DNA of 64,000 nucleotides from Paraphysomonas bandaiensis (GCA_965644295.1 CBFFRP010000108.1:186001-250000), one strand, 5' to 3'. Counted from the first letter of the stretch, positions 23,201-35,640 are shown. The notes: a model not told the origin generated them from the letters alone. Numbers and translations: made by a program.

Positions 23201-26200
23201 CCAGCGGCTCGAACTGTTGGCGCAGGAAGACCATACTCCTCATCCCCACCATCAAATCGAATATCATATGTGCCATCACGATTTGCTTTCAATACACGAC
23301 CCGGTAACCAACGACCCCGAAGACGAGCTTCCACCTTGTCACCGCGCTCAAACTTCACACCCTCAGCATCCGAATCATCAAAGGGATCCTTCTTCAATAA
23401 CTTCCCACCAACCTTACGCATCATACTAGTTGGTACCTTGGGCTCACGATCACCATCGTCATAATCAATAGCATAGGTACCATCTCGATTCGCTCGGGAT
23501 ATTACACCCTTGTACCAAGCAGCGCCACCACCGAAACGAGCTTCCACCTTCTCACCTACACTGTACGTCTGGTCCTCAGCGTCTGAATCATCAAATGGAT
23601 CCTTTCGATGAGGGCTCTTCGATCGTCCACCAGCGGCTCGAACTGTTGGCGCAGGAAGACCATACTCGACATCCCCACCATCAAATCGAATATCATATGT
23701 GCCATCACGATTTGCTTTCAATACACGACCCGGTAACCAACGACCCCGAAGACGAGCTTCCACCTTGTCACCGCGCTCAAACTTCACACCCTCAGCATCC
23801 GAATCATCAAAGGGATCTTTCTTCAATAACTTCCCACCAACCTTACGCATCATACTAGTTGGTACCTTGGGCTCACGATCACCATCGTCATAATCAATAG
23901 CATAGGTACCATCTCGATTCGCTCGGGATATTACACCCTTGTACCAAGCAGCGCCACCACCGAAACGAGCTTCCACCTTGTCACCTACACTGTACGACTG
24001 GTCCTCAGCATCCGAATCGTCAAAGGGATCCTTCTTCAATAACTTCCCACCAACCTTACGCATCATACTAGTTGGTACCTTGGGCTCACGATCACCATCG
24101 TCATAATCAATAGCATAGGTACCATCTCGATTCGCTCGGGATATTACACCCTTGTACCAAGCAGCGCCACCACCGAAACGAGCTTCCACCTTCTCACCTA
24201 CACTGTACGTCTGGTCCTCAAGCTCAGATTCAAAGGAGTCCTTTCGATGAGGGCTCTTCGATCGCCCACCAGCGGCTCGAACTGTTGGCGCAGGAAGACC
24301 ATACTCGACATCCCCACCATCAAATCGAATATCATATGTGCCATCACGATTTGCTTTCAATACACGACCCGGTAACCAACGACCCCGAAGACGAGCTTCC
24401 ACCTTGTCACCGCGCTCAAACTTCACACCCTCAGCATCCGAATCATCAAAGGGATCCTTCTTCAATAACTTCCCACCAACCTTACGCATCATACTAGTTG
24501 GTACCTTGGGCTCACGATCACCATCGTCATAATCAATAGCATAGGTACCATCTCGATTCGCTCGGGATATTACACCCTTGTACCAAGCAGCGCCACCACC
24601 GAAACGAGCTTCCACCTTCTCACCTACACTGTAGGTCTGGTCCTCAAGCTCAGATTCAAAGGAGTCCTTTCGATGAGGGCTCTTCGATCGCCCACCAGCG
24701 GCTCGAACTGTTGGCGCAGGAAGACCATACTCGACATCCCCACCATCAAATCGAATATCATATGTGCCATCACGATTTGCTTTCAATACACGACCCGGTA
24801 ACCAACGACCCCGAAGACGAGCTTCCACCTTGTCACCGCGCTCAAACTTCACACCCTCAGCATCCGAATCATCAAAGGGATCCTTCTTCAATAACTTCCC
24901 ACCAACCTTACGCATCATACTAGTTGGTACCTTGGGCTCACGATCACCATCGTCATAATCAATAGCATAGGTACCATCTCGATTCGCTCGGGATATTACA
25001 CCCTTGTACCAAGCAGCGCCACCACCGAAACGAGCTTCCACCTTCTCACCTACACTGTACGTCTGGTCCTCAAGCTCAGATTCAAAGGAGTCCTTTCGAT
25101 GAGGGCTCTTCGATCGCCCACCAGCGGCTCGAACTGTTGGCGCAGGAAGACCATACTCGACATCCCCACCATCAAATCGAATATCATATGTGCCATTACG
25201 ATTTGCTTTCAATACACGACCCGGTAACCAACGACCCCGAAGTCGAGCTTCCACCTTGTCACCGCGCTCAAACTTCACACCCTCAGCATCCGAATCATCA
25301 AAGGGATCTTTCTTCAATAACTTCCCACCAACCTTACGCATCATACTAGTTGGTACCTTGGGCTCACGATCACCATCGTCATAATCAATAGCATAGGTAC
25401 CATCTCGATTCGCTCGGGATATTACACCCTTGTACCAAGCAGCACCACCACCGAAACGAGCTTCCACCTTCTCACCTACACTGTAGGTCTGGTCCTCAGC
25501 ATCCGAATCATCAAAGGGATCCTTCTTCAATAACTTCCCACCAACCTTACGCATCATACTAGTTGGTACCTTGGGCTCACGATCACCATCGTCATAATCA
25601 ATAGCATAGGTACCATCTCGATTCGCTCGGGATATTACACCCTTGTACCAAGCAGCGCCACCACCGAAACGAGCTTCCACCTTCTCACCTACACTGTACG
25701 TCTGGTCCTCAAGCTCAGATTCAAAGGAGTCCTTTCGATGAGGGCTCTTCGATCGCCCACCAGCGGCTCGAACTGTTGGCGCAGGAAGACCATACTCGAC
25801 ATCCCCACCATCAAATCGAATATCATATGTGCCATCACGATTTGCTTTCAATACACGACCCGGTAACCAACGACCCCGAAGACGAGCTTCCACCTTGTCA
25901 CCGCGCTCAAACTTCACACCCTCAGCATCCGAATCATCAAAGGGATCCTTCTTCAATAACTTCCCACCAACCTTACGCATCATACTAGTTGGTACCTTGG
26001 GCTCACGATCACCATCGTCATAATCAATAGCATAGGTACCATCTCGATTCGCTCGGGATATTACACCCTTGTACCAAGCAGCGCCACCACCGAAACGAGC
26101 TTCCACCTTCTCACCTACACTGTACGTCTGGTCCTCAAGCTCAGATTCAAAGGAGTCCTTTCGATGAGGGCTCTTCGATCGCCCACCAGCGGCTCGAACT

Positions 26201-29200
26201 GTTGGCGCAGGAAGACCATACTCGACATCCCCACCATCAAATCGAATATCATATGTGCCATCACGATTTGCTTTCAATACACGACCCGGTAACCAACGAC
26301 CCCGAAGACGAGCTTCCACCTTGTCACCGCGCTCAAACTTCACACCCTCAGCATCCGAATCATCAAAGGGATCCTTCTTCAATAACTTCCCACCAACCTT
26401 ACGCATCATACTAGTTGGTACCTTGGGCTCACGATCACCATCGTCATAATCAATAGCATAGGTACCATCTCGATTCGCTCGGGATATTACACCCTTGTAC
26501 CAAGCAGCGCCACCACCGAAACGAGCTTCCACCTTCTCACCTACACTGTACGTCTGGTCCTCAAGCTCAGATTCAAAGGAGTCCTTTCGATGAGGGCTCT
26601 TCGATCGCCCACCAGCGGCTCGAACTGTTGGCGCAGGAAGACCATACTCGACATCCCCACCATCAAATCGAATATCATATGTGCCATCACGATTTGCTTT
26701 CAATACACGACCCGGTAACCAACGACCCCGAAGACGAGCTTCCACCTTGTCACCGCGCTCAAACTTCACACCCTCAGCATCCGAATCATCAAAGGGATCC
26801 TTCTTCAATAACTTCCCACCAACCTTACGCATCATACTAGTTGGTACCTTGGGCTCACGATCACCATCGTCATAATCAATAGCATAGGTACCATCTCGAT
26901 TCGCTCGGGATATTACACCCTTGTACCAAGCAGCGCCACCACCGAAACGAGCTTCCACCTTCTCACCTACACTGTACGTCTGGTCCTCAAGCTCAGAATC
27001 ATCAAATGGATCCTTTCGATGAGGGCTCTTCGATCGTCCACCAGCGGCTCGAACTGTTGGCGCAGGAAGACCATACTCGACATCCCCACCATCAAATCGA
27101 ATATCATATGTGCCATCACGATTTGCTTTCAATACACGACCCGGTAACCAACGACCCCGAAGTCGAGCTTCCACCTTGTCACCGCGCTCAAACTTCACAC
27201 CCTCAGCATCCGAATCATCAAAGGGATCCTTCTTCAATAACTTCCCACCAACCTTACGCATCATACTAGTTGGTACCTTGGGCTCACGATCACCATCGTC
27301 ATAATCAATAGCATAGGTACCATCTCGATTCGCTCGGGATATTACACCCTTGTACCAAGCAGCGCCACCACCGAAACGAGCTTCCACCTTCTCACCTACA
27401 CTGAACGTCTGGTCCTCAAACTCAGAATCATCAAATGGACTTTTCTTCAATGGACTACTTGGACCACCAGCGGCTCGAACTGTTGGCGCAGGAAGACCAT
27501 ACTCGACATCCCCACCATCAAATCGAATATCATATGTGCCATCACGATTTGCTTTCAATACACGACCCGGTAACCAACGACCCCGAACACGAGCTTCCAC
27601 CTTGTCACCGCGCTCAAACTTCACACCCTCAGCATCCGAATCATCAAAGGGATCCTTCTTCAATAACTTCCCACCAACCTTACGCATCATACTAGTTGGT
27701 ACCTTGGGCTCACGATCACCATCGTCATAATCAATAGCATAGGTACCATCTCGATTCGCTCGGGATATTACACCCTTGTACCAAGCAGCGCCACCACCGA
27801 AACGAGCTTCCACCTTCTCACCTACACTGTACGTCTGGTCCTCAAGCTCAGAATCATCAAATGGACTTTTCTTCAATGGACTACTTGGACCACCAGCGGC
27901 TCGAACTGTTGGCGCAGGAAGACCATACTCGACATCCCCACCATCAAATCGAATATCATATGTGCCATCACGATTTGCTTTCAATACACGACCCGGTAAC
28001 CAACGACCCCGAAGACGAGCTTCCACCTTGTCACCGCGCTCAAACTTCACACCCTCAGCATCCGAATCATCAAAGGGATCCTTCTTCAATAACTTCCCAC
28101 CAACCTTACGCATCATACTAGTTGGTACCTTGGGCTCACGATCACCATCGTCATAATCAATAGCATAGGTACCATCTCGATTCGCTCGGGATATTACACC
28201 CTTGTACCAAGCAGCGCCACCACCGAAACGAGCTTCCACCTTCTCACCTACACTGTACGTCTGGTCCTCAAGCTCAGAATCATCAAATGGACTTTTCTTC
28301 AATGGACTACTTGGACCACCAGCGGCTCGAACTGTTGGCGCAGGAAGACCATACTCGACATCCCCACCATCAAATCGAATATCATATGTGCCATCACGAT
28401 TTGCTTTCAATACACGACCCGGTAACCAACGACCCCGAAGACGAGCTTCCACCTTGTCACCGCGCTCAAACTTCACACCCTCAGCATCCGAATCATCAAA
28501 GGGATCCTTCTTCAATAACTTCCCACCAACCTTACGCATCATACTAGTTGGTACCTTGGGCTCACGATCACCATCGTCATAATCAATAGCATAGGTACCA
28601 TCTCGATTCGCTCGGGATATTACACCCTTGTACCAAGCAGCGCCACCACCGAAACGAGCTTCCACCTTCTCACCTACACTGTACGTCTGGTCCTCAAGCT
28701 CAGAATCATCAAATGGACTTTTCTTCAATGGACTACTTGGACCACCAGCGGCTCGAACTGTTGGCGCAGGAAGACCATACTCGACATCCCCACCATCAAA
28801 TCGAATATCATATGTGCCATCACGATTTGCTTTCAATACACGACCCGGTAACCAACGACCCCGAACACGAGCTTCCACCTTGTCACCGCGCTCAAACTTC
28901 ACACCCTCAGCATCCGAATCATCAAAGGGATCCTTCTTCAATAACTTCCCACCAACCTTACGCATCATACTAGTTGGTACCTTGGGCTCACGATCACCAT
29001 CGTCATAATCAATAGCATAGGTACCATCTCGATTCGCTCGGGATATTACACCCTTGTACCAAGCAGCGCCACCACCGAAACGAGCTTCCACCTTCTCACC
29101 TACACTGTACGTCTGGTCCTCAGCATCTGAATCATCTAGGCCCATCCGTGATCGTCCTATTGTTTTTCTTGAAGGTGTTGCAAAGTCAGAGTCATCGGCT

Positions 29201-29797
29201 GCTGAACTTTTAACCGGTGTGTTAGAGACTCCCGAATTGTCGTGAATGCGTATAGGTCGAACTCCTCTTTCCGTCTCCAAATTATCGTCATACATAACAT
29301 CATACGTGCCATCTGCATTCTTCTTTTCTATCGTAGCTTCTCGGTATCCTGGCTTCCCAGGCGGTTTCTTGACCTATCGAATTGTTTATAAAAATCGCAT
29401 ACCAAAGATCATCAAACCTTCACTGCCTGTCCTCGTTCAAATACTTTCGATGTGCTGTTACCAAACTAGTTACTAGGTAAATCCATATTGTAGAACACAA
29501 CCTTGATGTAGTCGTTACTGTCCTCGGTCTGATCGGTGTGCTGGTTCTCCCTCCTCCATCATCAAAACTCCCAGCTCGCGCTCTAATAAAACATTATAAA
29601 TATTGTTTGGGTTTTAGCGGATGGTATACCGTGATAATCCACCACTTGCCGGTCGGGCTCCTCCACTCCTGCTAAGCCTGTGAATATCTAATGAGTACAC
29701 CTCAAAACAACCCATATAATATCTACTTTGGAGGGGGGCGAGCTCGAGCAGGTTTATCAAAGCTTATATCAAATGCCTCAGCGCTCTTTACAGGCAT
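17269..29797 (-). CDS. giant Tudor-like repeat / EF-hand / nephrocystin-1-like protein, 9 exons
   Basis: Exons 29797-29727, 29677-29630, 29582-29502, 29454-29418, 29373-22111, 22060-19379, 19331-19179, 19129-18993 and 18943-17269 sum to 12,147 nt, exactly 4,048 codons plus stop. A divergent Tudor-like unit (FERGQAVKVKKPPGKPGYRE) spans exons 4-5. Then come 30 modules of 71 residues in two types. Residues about 2300-3400 hold many EF-hand-like helices, mostly degenerate, with two canonical loops near 3320 and 3360 (DINHDGTVSASE, DTNGNGVIEWVE). After a Lys/Glu-rich helix near 3620, residues about 3710-3870 (MSAGWVMIPI, SGGTPFCVVG, DPIFSSFPRILNDPAACRVL) resemble the C-terminal domain of nephrocystin-1, a ciliary transition-zone protein. 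I infer a cilium-associated calcium-responsive scaffold. The start is the first ATG that keeps all four small exons in phase. Confidence 0.8.
22775..29125 (-). repeat. in-gene tandem array, 213-bp modules A and B (30 modules)
   Basis: The array is made of A modules (EDQTYSVGEKVEARFGGGAA...) and B modules (EGVKFERGDKVEARLRGRWL...), each 71 codons. I count 16 A and 14 B. They alternate AB with a 426-bp period, except for two AA steps near 24000 and 25490, each followed by a further B. Three linker types mark sub-families: GGPSSPLKKSPFDDSE (units 1-4 from the N-terminus), KSPHRKDPFDDSD/E, and KSPHRKDSFESE (middle). Copies are almost identical at the nucleotide level; most differences are single bases such as LRGRW against VRGRW. 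This indicates recent expansion or gene conversion. Confidence 0.95.
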
Positions 29798-30506
29798 GAG
29801 AAAATAAAATAATACTCAAAACAAAGTCTAATTTAATAATCAATACTCAGCATAATGAACACTTTCGGTCATTCGTTTGCGCTGATGAAAAAATATCGTT
29901 ATCCAAACAGACCTCAATGAGCAGAATGGATTCTATTCTAGTAGACTCACTCGACACTCACTCTGCAGACAGTTCAGTTCCTCTTATGCCGATATTTAAA
30001 TACTTCGTTCCGTTTTTGAAATACAGCAAGCAATACTGAAAGAGGAATACATGCAACTACCGTAGAATACCATGGAATACAGCAAACTACAACTGTATTC
30101 AGATAAATACGGCCGCTCATCTCCATGGATCTGGCTGTGGTATTCCGGTATTGTATTGTAGGGCCAGCCTGTATGTGTGCTGTACATCCTCTGTACAGCT
30201 GCACCTCAAGCAGTGCATGGATCCTCTGTAGGCAGTGTACGTATGTATGGCACAGTGCTATGCACGCATGCTCGCTCGTATGCACCGTAAGACATGAGTG
30301 CAAGAACAACTGGGGACAGAGGCACTGCTTCCAGTTATACATCTACGGTTGCAAAGTATAAATAGATGATTCAGCTCTCACGTGCATCATCCTATTGCAT
30401 CTAGTGAACTATATCACAAGAGCACTAACGCATAAGTAAGTGGGTCTGCTAGAACAATAATCAAAACCAGACCATTCGTGAACAAAATTATCTGATAGCA
30501 TAAGAA
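29798..30506. other. divergent intergenic region
   Basis: Between the giant minus-strand gene and the plus-strand thiolase-like gene; both promoters should lie here. Short frames on both strands look like chance. Confidence 0.4.
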
Positions 30507-32117
30507 ATGCGTATACCGACACGGTCCAAAATAATAGGCTATGGCCTGACTAGTCTAGGAAAGAGTGGTAACATCTACGTTTTCACGCAGTCATGTTTTC
30601 ACAGTATTTTTAGGTAAAAAAGCATCTGATCTCATACAAGAGGCACTTCGAAGTGCTTTACTCAGCACCGGAGCAGAGTTAACTCAATTGGATGGACTGA
30701 TTGCAGTTCCTTCCTTGGCTGAGCCGCGATTCATGGAGGCACACTACATTGGTACGGTATGCTTGGAGTGTATTTATACCAAGTGCTGATATCGGTTCAC
30801 ATAGGTACTCGCATTGGACTACTTCCACATAAGAATGTACTCGTTCGAACTATTGTAAGCTCTTGATATTTCATGTTCGTGCTTTTACCGAAATATTGTA
30901 GGACACTGGTGGTGCTGGTCCAATCAGCGCTCTTCTAGAGGCCGATGAAATGATTCGTCACGAAGGATGCGATTTAGTAGCTATGGTTGCCGGTGATGCA
31001 GTATCATCTCTTGACACAGCGGAATTTTTAAAGAGAGCTGATGCTGGATGTGCCTCACCAGATAACGACGTGCCGTCGCCCGTGATTCCGAATGGTTACG
31101 ACAAGGTTGCTCAATGGCAAATGGAAAAATATGGAGGTGAGATCTCTATACTCGATTTGCTCAATGGTAGCAAGTGACAATGTGTTCGTATACAACAACG
31201 CAGTTACCCGTGAGCAGTTGGCGATGGTATCTGTTCTTATGAGCTATCAGGCATCCCGTCACCCCATGGCCCTAACCAAGCAGCCTACGACGCTGGAGGC
31301 TGTTCTTTCATCTCGTACTATTGCTCCTTGCACGAACCTTCTTGAGTGTGCGAGGAGAGCAGATGGGGCAGCAGCTATTTTGGTGGCCTCCTCCCGGTTT
31401 GTATCCCGCATGGGGTGGGACCACAAGCCTGCTCCTGTGGTTGTAGGTGGGGGGGAAGCTAGTGGGCCCCTCTACCCTCCAAAGGAAATATCAGAAGATA
31501 TGTTTTCCTGTGAGGAAGCCGCCCAATCTGCGTACGCATGTTTACAACGATGGTATTAGTGTAATATGTTTGTAGGTATTCCCGGGCACAATTGGGTGTG
31601 TCTGATATTGACTTTTTCGGGTTATACGACTGCTACCCGATTTGCTTTATTCGAGCTGTGGAAGCAGTAAACGTAAGTTATCTTTGGAGCACGTATTCTT
31701 TTAACTTCTTGATTTTGTGATCAGCTGGCACCTAAAGGTAAGGGAGGTGAATGGGTGGAAGCGATGTATCACAAGCACTGCTTGAATCCTGACGGATCTC
31801 CAAAGGAAGCCCCTCTTCCCGATTCGAGGGTACCTGCTGAGAGTATTCTACCAGTTAATACTCATGGGGGTTTGTTATCCTTTGGTGCGCCTTGGGAAAC
31901 ACCGGCAATGTATAATATTATTGAGGCAGTTGCACAACTGAATGGAACAGCTGGGAGTAGGCAAGTACCAAATGCCAGACGTGCGCTTGTATATGGTATG
32001 TATAGTTGTATTAATAACCCCGTTGAAATTAAGACATTTTTTCTGCGGTTTGGTTTAGGTAATGGAGGCATATTTAGTGCTTCAGCTGTTGCTATACTTG
32101 GCAACGGGATTTATTAA
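30507..32117 (+). CDS. thiolase-like protein, SCPx type, catalytic Cys missing, 8 exons
   Basis: Exons 30507-30567, 30614-30751, 30805-30854, 30902-31136, 31204-31531, 31576-31672, 31725-31995 and 32059-32117 give 412 residues. The start MRIPTRSKIIGYGLTSLGKS comes from a small exon found by phase. The fold follows the SCP-x/thiolase family: LDGLIAVPS, DTGGAGPISALLEA, VAGDAVSS, RRADGAAAILVAS, DFFGLYDCYPICF and NTHGGLLSFGAP. The position of the nucleophilic Cys is occupied by DTGGAGP, and the C-terminal Cys/Gly loop reads YGNGGIFSAS. It is therefore unlikely to be a standard thiolase; related proteins act in lipid or sterol metabolism with altered chemistry. No peroxisomal SKL-type tail is present. 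A second thiolase with its Cys lies at 54690-56128. Confidence 0.85.
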
Positions 32118-33216
32118 CATTCCTAATTAAACACCTATGTGATTGCCTATTGCGGAACAAAGACTATAGCGAATGGACTAGTATTAGCAGTTGTAGTAAT
32201 AATATATCTTTGTTGGTATGGTGATACAGTAACAGTAGAAGTAAGTGTTACAGTCCGCAAGTATATGACAATATATATACAGCTCACTATGCGAAAACCT
32301 TTGTTTTTTTACCGAATACAGGTCTCCCAGTGAGTTATAAGTATTAGATATTGCGAATCGACGCTTCAGTGAGGTCATGGTCTAATAATTCAGATTCTAG
32401 CTTGATTCAATGTTTAGAATATATAAGATAGTTCGTGTCTGTTGGTATGTTATACGTAACACTATATAATCTGTTCCACTTATATTATGATACCTGAGTA
32501 AATAGGTAGAAAACACTGTAAGGTGTAAGGCTGTAAATGACTGTAAGAAATGCGTTGACTTCAAACACCTACACGTTGACACACACTATACTATCTGCTA
32601 CACTCAAAACAACTACTAGGCTATCCTCTAATTTTTGGAAAAGTTTTGCTTTTCCACAGTTTGATCACTCTTTGCACCGGCCTATCTATGCAGTCTGTTA
32701 TTCCCATACCTCTAGGTGCTTCAGAGAGTACAATGACTAGATAAGCTACTTCACAGCATTTCTTCACACTTACCTTGCATTTCTTCAACTGGAATGGTGG
32801 GCTATCTGTGCCCTTCTCTTCTAATTTAATGATGATGTCCGTCACATGTTCTTCCTTGCTCAACAGTTTCCTGCTGTTTCCTGTTTCCTGAAAAAAGTAT
32901 GGGTATTCTTACAATTCGTAAGATATTCTGATAAAATTTGAAGTTTCTGTTATTGGACGGTCTAAAACCAGCAGTTTTCATGTCCAAGTCGAAATGTCCA
33001 AAGCCTCAGATACAACATACATGTAGCTGACTACAGCATCCGATACACTACGAAGCAGGAGGATCCGTCAGTGCTGCAGTGTTACACTGAAAACAGCCAT
33101 CATCCAGCCCATCATACCATCCACTGCAGCTGTCCCTATAGCGTGATATAAGAGATAAATCCCTCCCAATATCGCCCTGTAGATATCCGTGTAACCACTA
33201 TACGTTACAGGACACA
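32118..33216. other. intergenic; one possible unplaced minus-strand exon
   Basis: Mostly AT-rich. On the minus strand 32878-32775 reads ETGNSRKLLSKEEHVTDIII and on to FQLKKCK, ending exactly at a GTAAGT donor. It could be an exon of an unknown gene, but I found no matching partner exons. Confidence 0.25.
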
Positions 33217-35148
33217 ATGGGGTGTTGCTCTGCGAGGGAACATACATTTTCTACCTCAAATACTCCATCTGAAGACAGTCGTCGGGCAGATATCCCAATC
33301 CTACAGGCTGATTCATTTATAATCAAGCGACCTCTAACTGAGGGTTCATGTGGCAAAGTTTATTCTGCTGTCAATAGATTGGATCATAGTAAGGTGGCAT
33401 TAAAGTTTTTTGGGTACACATCTCGTCCCCCTGACCCGCAGGCCATACAGCGTGAACTAGAGCTCATGGCATCGCTCAGAGATATAGATGGCATAGTCCA
33501 AATAAAAGGTTATTTCTTAGATACACCTGATGGATTGGTTGAAAATAAATTATACTTGCAACGCTACCCAGTGATTGTAATGGAGTTACTGGAAGGTGGA
33601 GATGTATTTGATCACATCCAGGATCGACAATATCTGACTGAGAAACATATTGCCCAAATGTTTAAGTCAATCATACGTGCATTGGATAGCCTTCACAAAC
33701 GGCGTTATATACACCGTGACTTGAAACTTGAAAATCTTATGCTGGTAAATTGTGGGAATGAGAGCCCAGTAAAAATAATCGATTTTGACATTATGGTGTC
33801 CATGCCTTCTGAAGATGAAGACACGTACCGTAGTTGCAGTGTTGATGGGTCGCCCGGAATGATAGCCCCAGAATCTATTATGCAGTTTGAATATTCTCCT
33901 CGGAGTGATGTGTGGCAAGCGGGGTGTACACTCTACGCCTTGCTCAGTGGAACACACGCTTTTTCTCCCCGTCGTCTTGACCGCATCATATCTGCACAGT
34001 ACACTATGACAGGCCCTTCTTGGGAGGGCATTTCTGATAGTGCCAAAGATCTAATTGCCTCCTTACTCCAAGCTAAACCAGAGGATAGGTTGACTACAGC
34101 TAGTATTCTTTCCCACCCATGGCTCGTGAGTGAAGCCCCCGACACAATCATATTTGGAGAAGAATACAAAACACGCATTATGAATCTCGTTCTTGGGGAG
34201 AAGCTCCGTATATTTTTTCAAGATAGCGACATTGAAGCAGTCAACACAGATCGCAGGAAAAACCTCCGCAGCCTTCTTCCTTTCTTGAAACCTATATGGA
34301 TGAGCAGAAGGAGCTCTGGTTCTAACGTTGCACTTCCTGCTCTGACCCCTGGAAGATCGCAGACTACAACTTCTGTGAACTCGGAAGAGGATTGCGGGAA
34401 AAATGACGACCCTGAGGAGGAGGTTGAATGGGTTGAGTTTGAGCAAAAACTGAATAAGCTACGTCGCCTAGTCATTGATCAATCTATCCGATCACAAATG
34501 TCGCGGAGTACTATTGGTGCCCTGTCCTCCGAGAATGAGGAAGATCACGACAGCACCAAGGAAGACCACGTCTCTTCACTTTCAAGAAACAAAGATATCA
34601 CTTTTTCTACTTTTGTGCGGCTGCTTTCGGAAGTAGGTCTGCAGCAGCTGGCAAACCAGCAGGTGTTTAGCATATTTGACATTGGCAATACTGGTACGGT
34701 TGATATCACTAACTTCCTCCTTGCCCTACTGGCGTTTAGGCCTGAGAACGAACCAGAGCAAGAGGGTTGTGATGAGGGATGTTCTGGACGTTGTGCATCT
34801 GCCGCACGACTCTATTTTGATATGTTTGATATTAATAACACGGGATACATTGACCTTGAGGAGATGAAAGTCATTGTGCGGTGTATGTTGTTAAAAGACA
34901 AATATGAGGAGTCACGGGCCAGTATGCGCCTTAGTTTGGGAGTTTCTGCTACTGGTAGTGGAAAATATAGGAAAAGTTTGAAGCCAGCTTTGAGTCGTAG
35001 TGAGAGTGCCAAGCGTATAAACGTTAAATCCGCAGATGTGGACACTCTGTTTAATGTGATCGATGTCAACAAGAGCGGAAAGATATACTTTGATGACTTC
35101 AGAAAGTTTTATGATACCATGCTGTCTCCATCTCAATGTAACTCATAG
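33217..35148 (+). CDS. calcium-dependent protein kinase-like, DFD motif, N-myristoylation signal
   Basis: A single-exon gene of 643 residues. The N-terminus MGCCS is a strong myristoylation signal with two adjacent Cys for palmitoylation, so membrane attachment is likely. The kinase domain (about 34-313) has the Gly loop TEGSCGKVYS, VALKFF (Lys63), HRDLKLEN (166-173) and APES (217-220). The DFG motif is DFD (189-191), as in MNK kinases. The C-terminal half carries EF-hands near 486 (DIGNTGTVDITN), 536 (DINNTGYIDLEE) and 615 (DVNKSGKIYFDD). This kinase-then-EF-hand order is that of plant and protist CDPKs, but the long Ser-rich linker (about 340-470) replaces the usual short autoinhibitory junction. 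It should phosphorylate Ser/Thr when calcium rises. Activity is probable but the DFD is unusual. Confidence 0.9.
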   Translation: MGCCSAREHTFSTSNTPSEDSRRADIPILQADSFIIKRPLTEGSCGKVYSAVNRLDHSKVALKFFGYTSRPPDPQAIQRELELMASLRDIDGIVQIKGYFLDTPDGLVENKLYLQRYPVIVMELLEGGDVFDHIQDRQYLTEKHIAQMFKSIIRALDSLHKRRYIHRDLKLENLMLVNCGNESPVKIIDFDIMVSMPSEDEDTYRSCSVDGSPGMIAPESIMQFEYSPRSDVWQAGCTLYALLSGTHAFSPRRLDRIISAQYTMTGPSWEGISDSAKDLIASLLQAKPEDRLTTASILSHPWLVSEAPDTIIFGEEYKTRIMNLVLGEKLRIFFQDSDIEAVNTDRRKNLRSLLPFLKPIWMSRRSSGSNVALPALTPGRSQTTTSVNSEEDCGKNDDPEEEVEWVEFEQKLNKLRRLVIDQSIRSQMSRSTIGALSSENEEDHDSTKEDHVSSLSRNKDITFSTFVRLLSEVGLQQLANQQVFSIFDIGNTGTVDITNFLLALLAFRPENEPEQEGCDEGCSGRCASAARLYFDMFDINNTGYIDLEEMKVIVRCMLLKDKYEESRASMRLSLGVSATGSGKYRKSLKPALSRSESAKRINVKSADVDTLFNVIDVNKSGKIYFDDFRKFYDTMLSPSQCNS

Positions 35149-35640
35149 CATGAAAACCTGCTCTCAATAGTTTCCTGGTTTACTCGCGAATCGAATAACA
35201 AGATATGACCGGAGTCTAACGTTTATGTAGTGATCACCCTTTTCTCTGGCCGTTTATTCTACATAGGGCCATGATTCTGTATTATTTTTCTGTGCTGTGT
35301 TATGATTTGTTTTCAGAAAGAATTTCTACATATATGTCATATGCCTCACTCGCTGAATTTGTCTAGGTGATTCCTTGAGTAGGCTCGTTGTTGTGAACTA
35401 CTCTCTGTGAAATATACGGTTGTAGCTATGTTTGTCTCCGAATGGCATGAAATATTCATATTTGTGAACACGTTCATAAGCTCCTTACGCGCTCACCGTC
35501 AAGTTACAGAGCGTATGCAGTCCTTATGCTTGGAGGAGTGCTATTATTTTCATGTGTATATGTTGTGCTATCAAGCTCTGCCACGTGTGCTTAGCACGTG
35601 ATCTCTTAGTGAAAATATTTATGGACTATTAATCAGTAAT
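35149..35640. other. intergenic, nothing recognised
   Basis: The 3' flank of the kinase gene. A short frame at 35407-35601 has no features of a protein gene. Confidence 0.4.

Noticed and set aside
22775-29125. CRISPR-like array
   Set aside because: Repeats are 213-bp coding modules with no unique spacers; the DNA is eukaryotic.
22794-29245. Many plus-strand frames of 60-126 codons repeating every 426 bp
   Set aside because: They are antisense shadows of the repeated modules of the giant minus-strand gene; periodicity comes from the array.
29974-30342. 122-codon minus-strand frame
   Set aside because: Cys/His/Tyr-rich chance-like composition in the region expected to hold two promoters.
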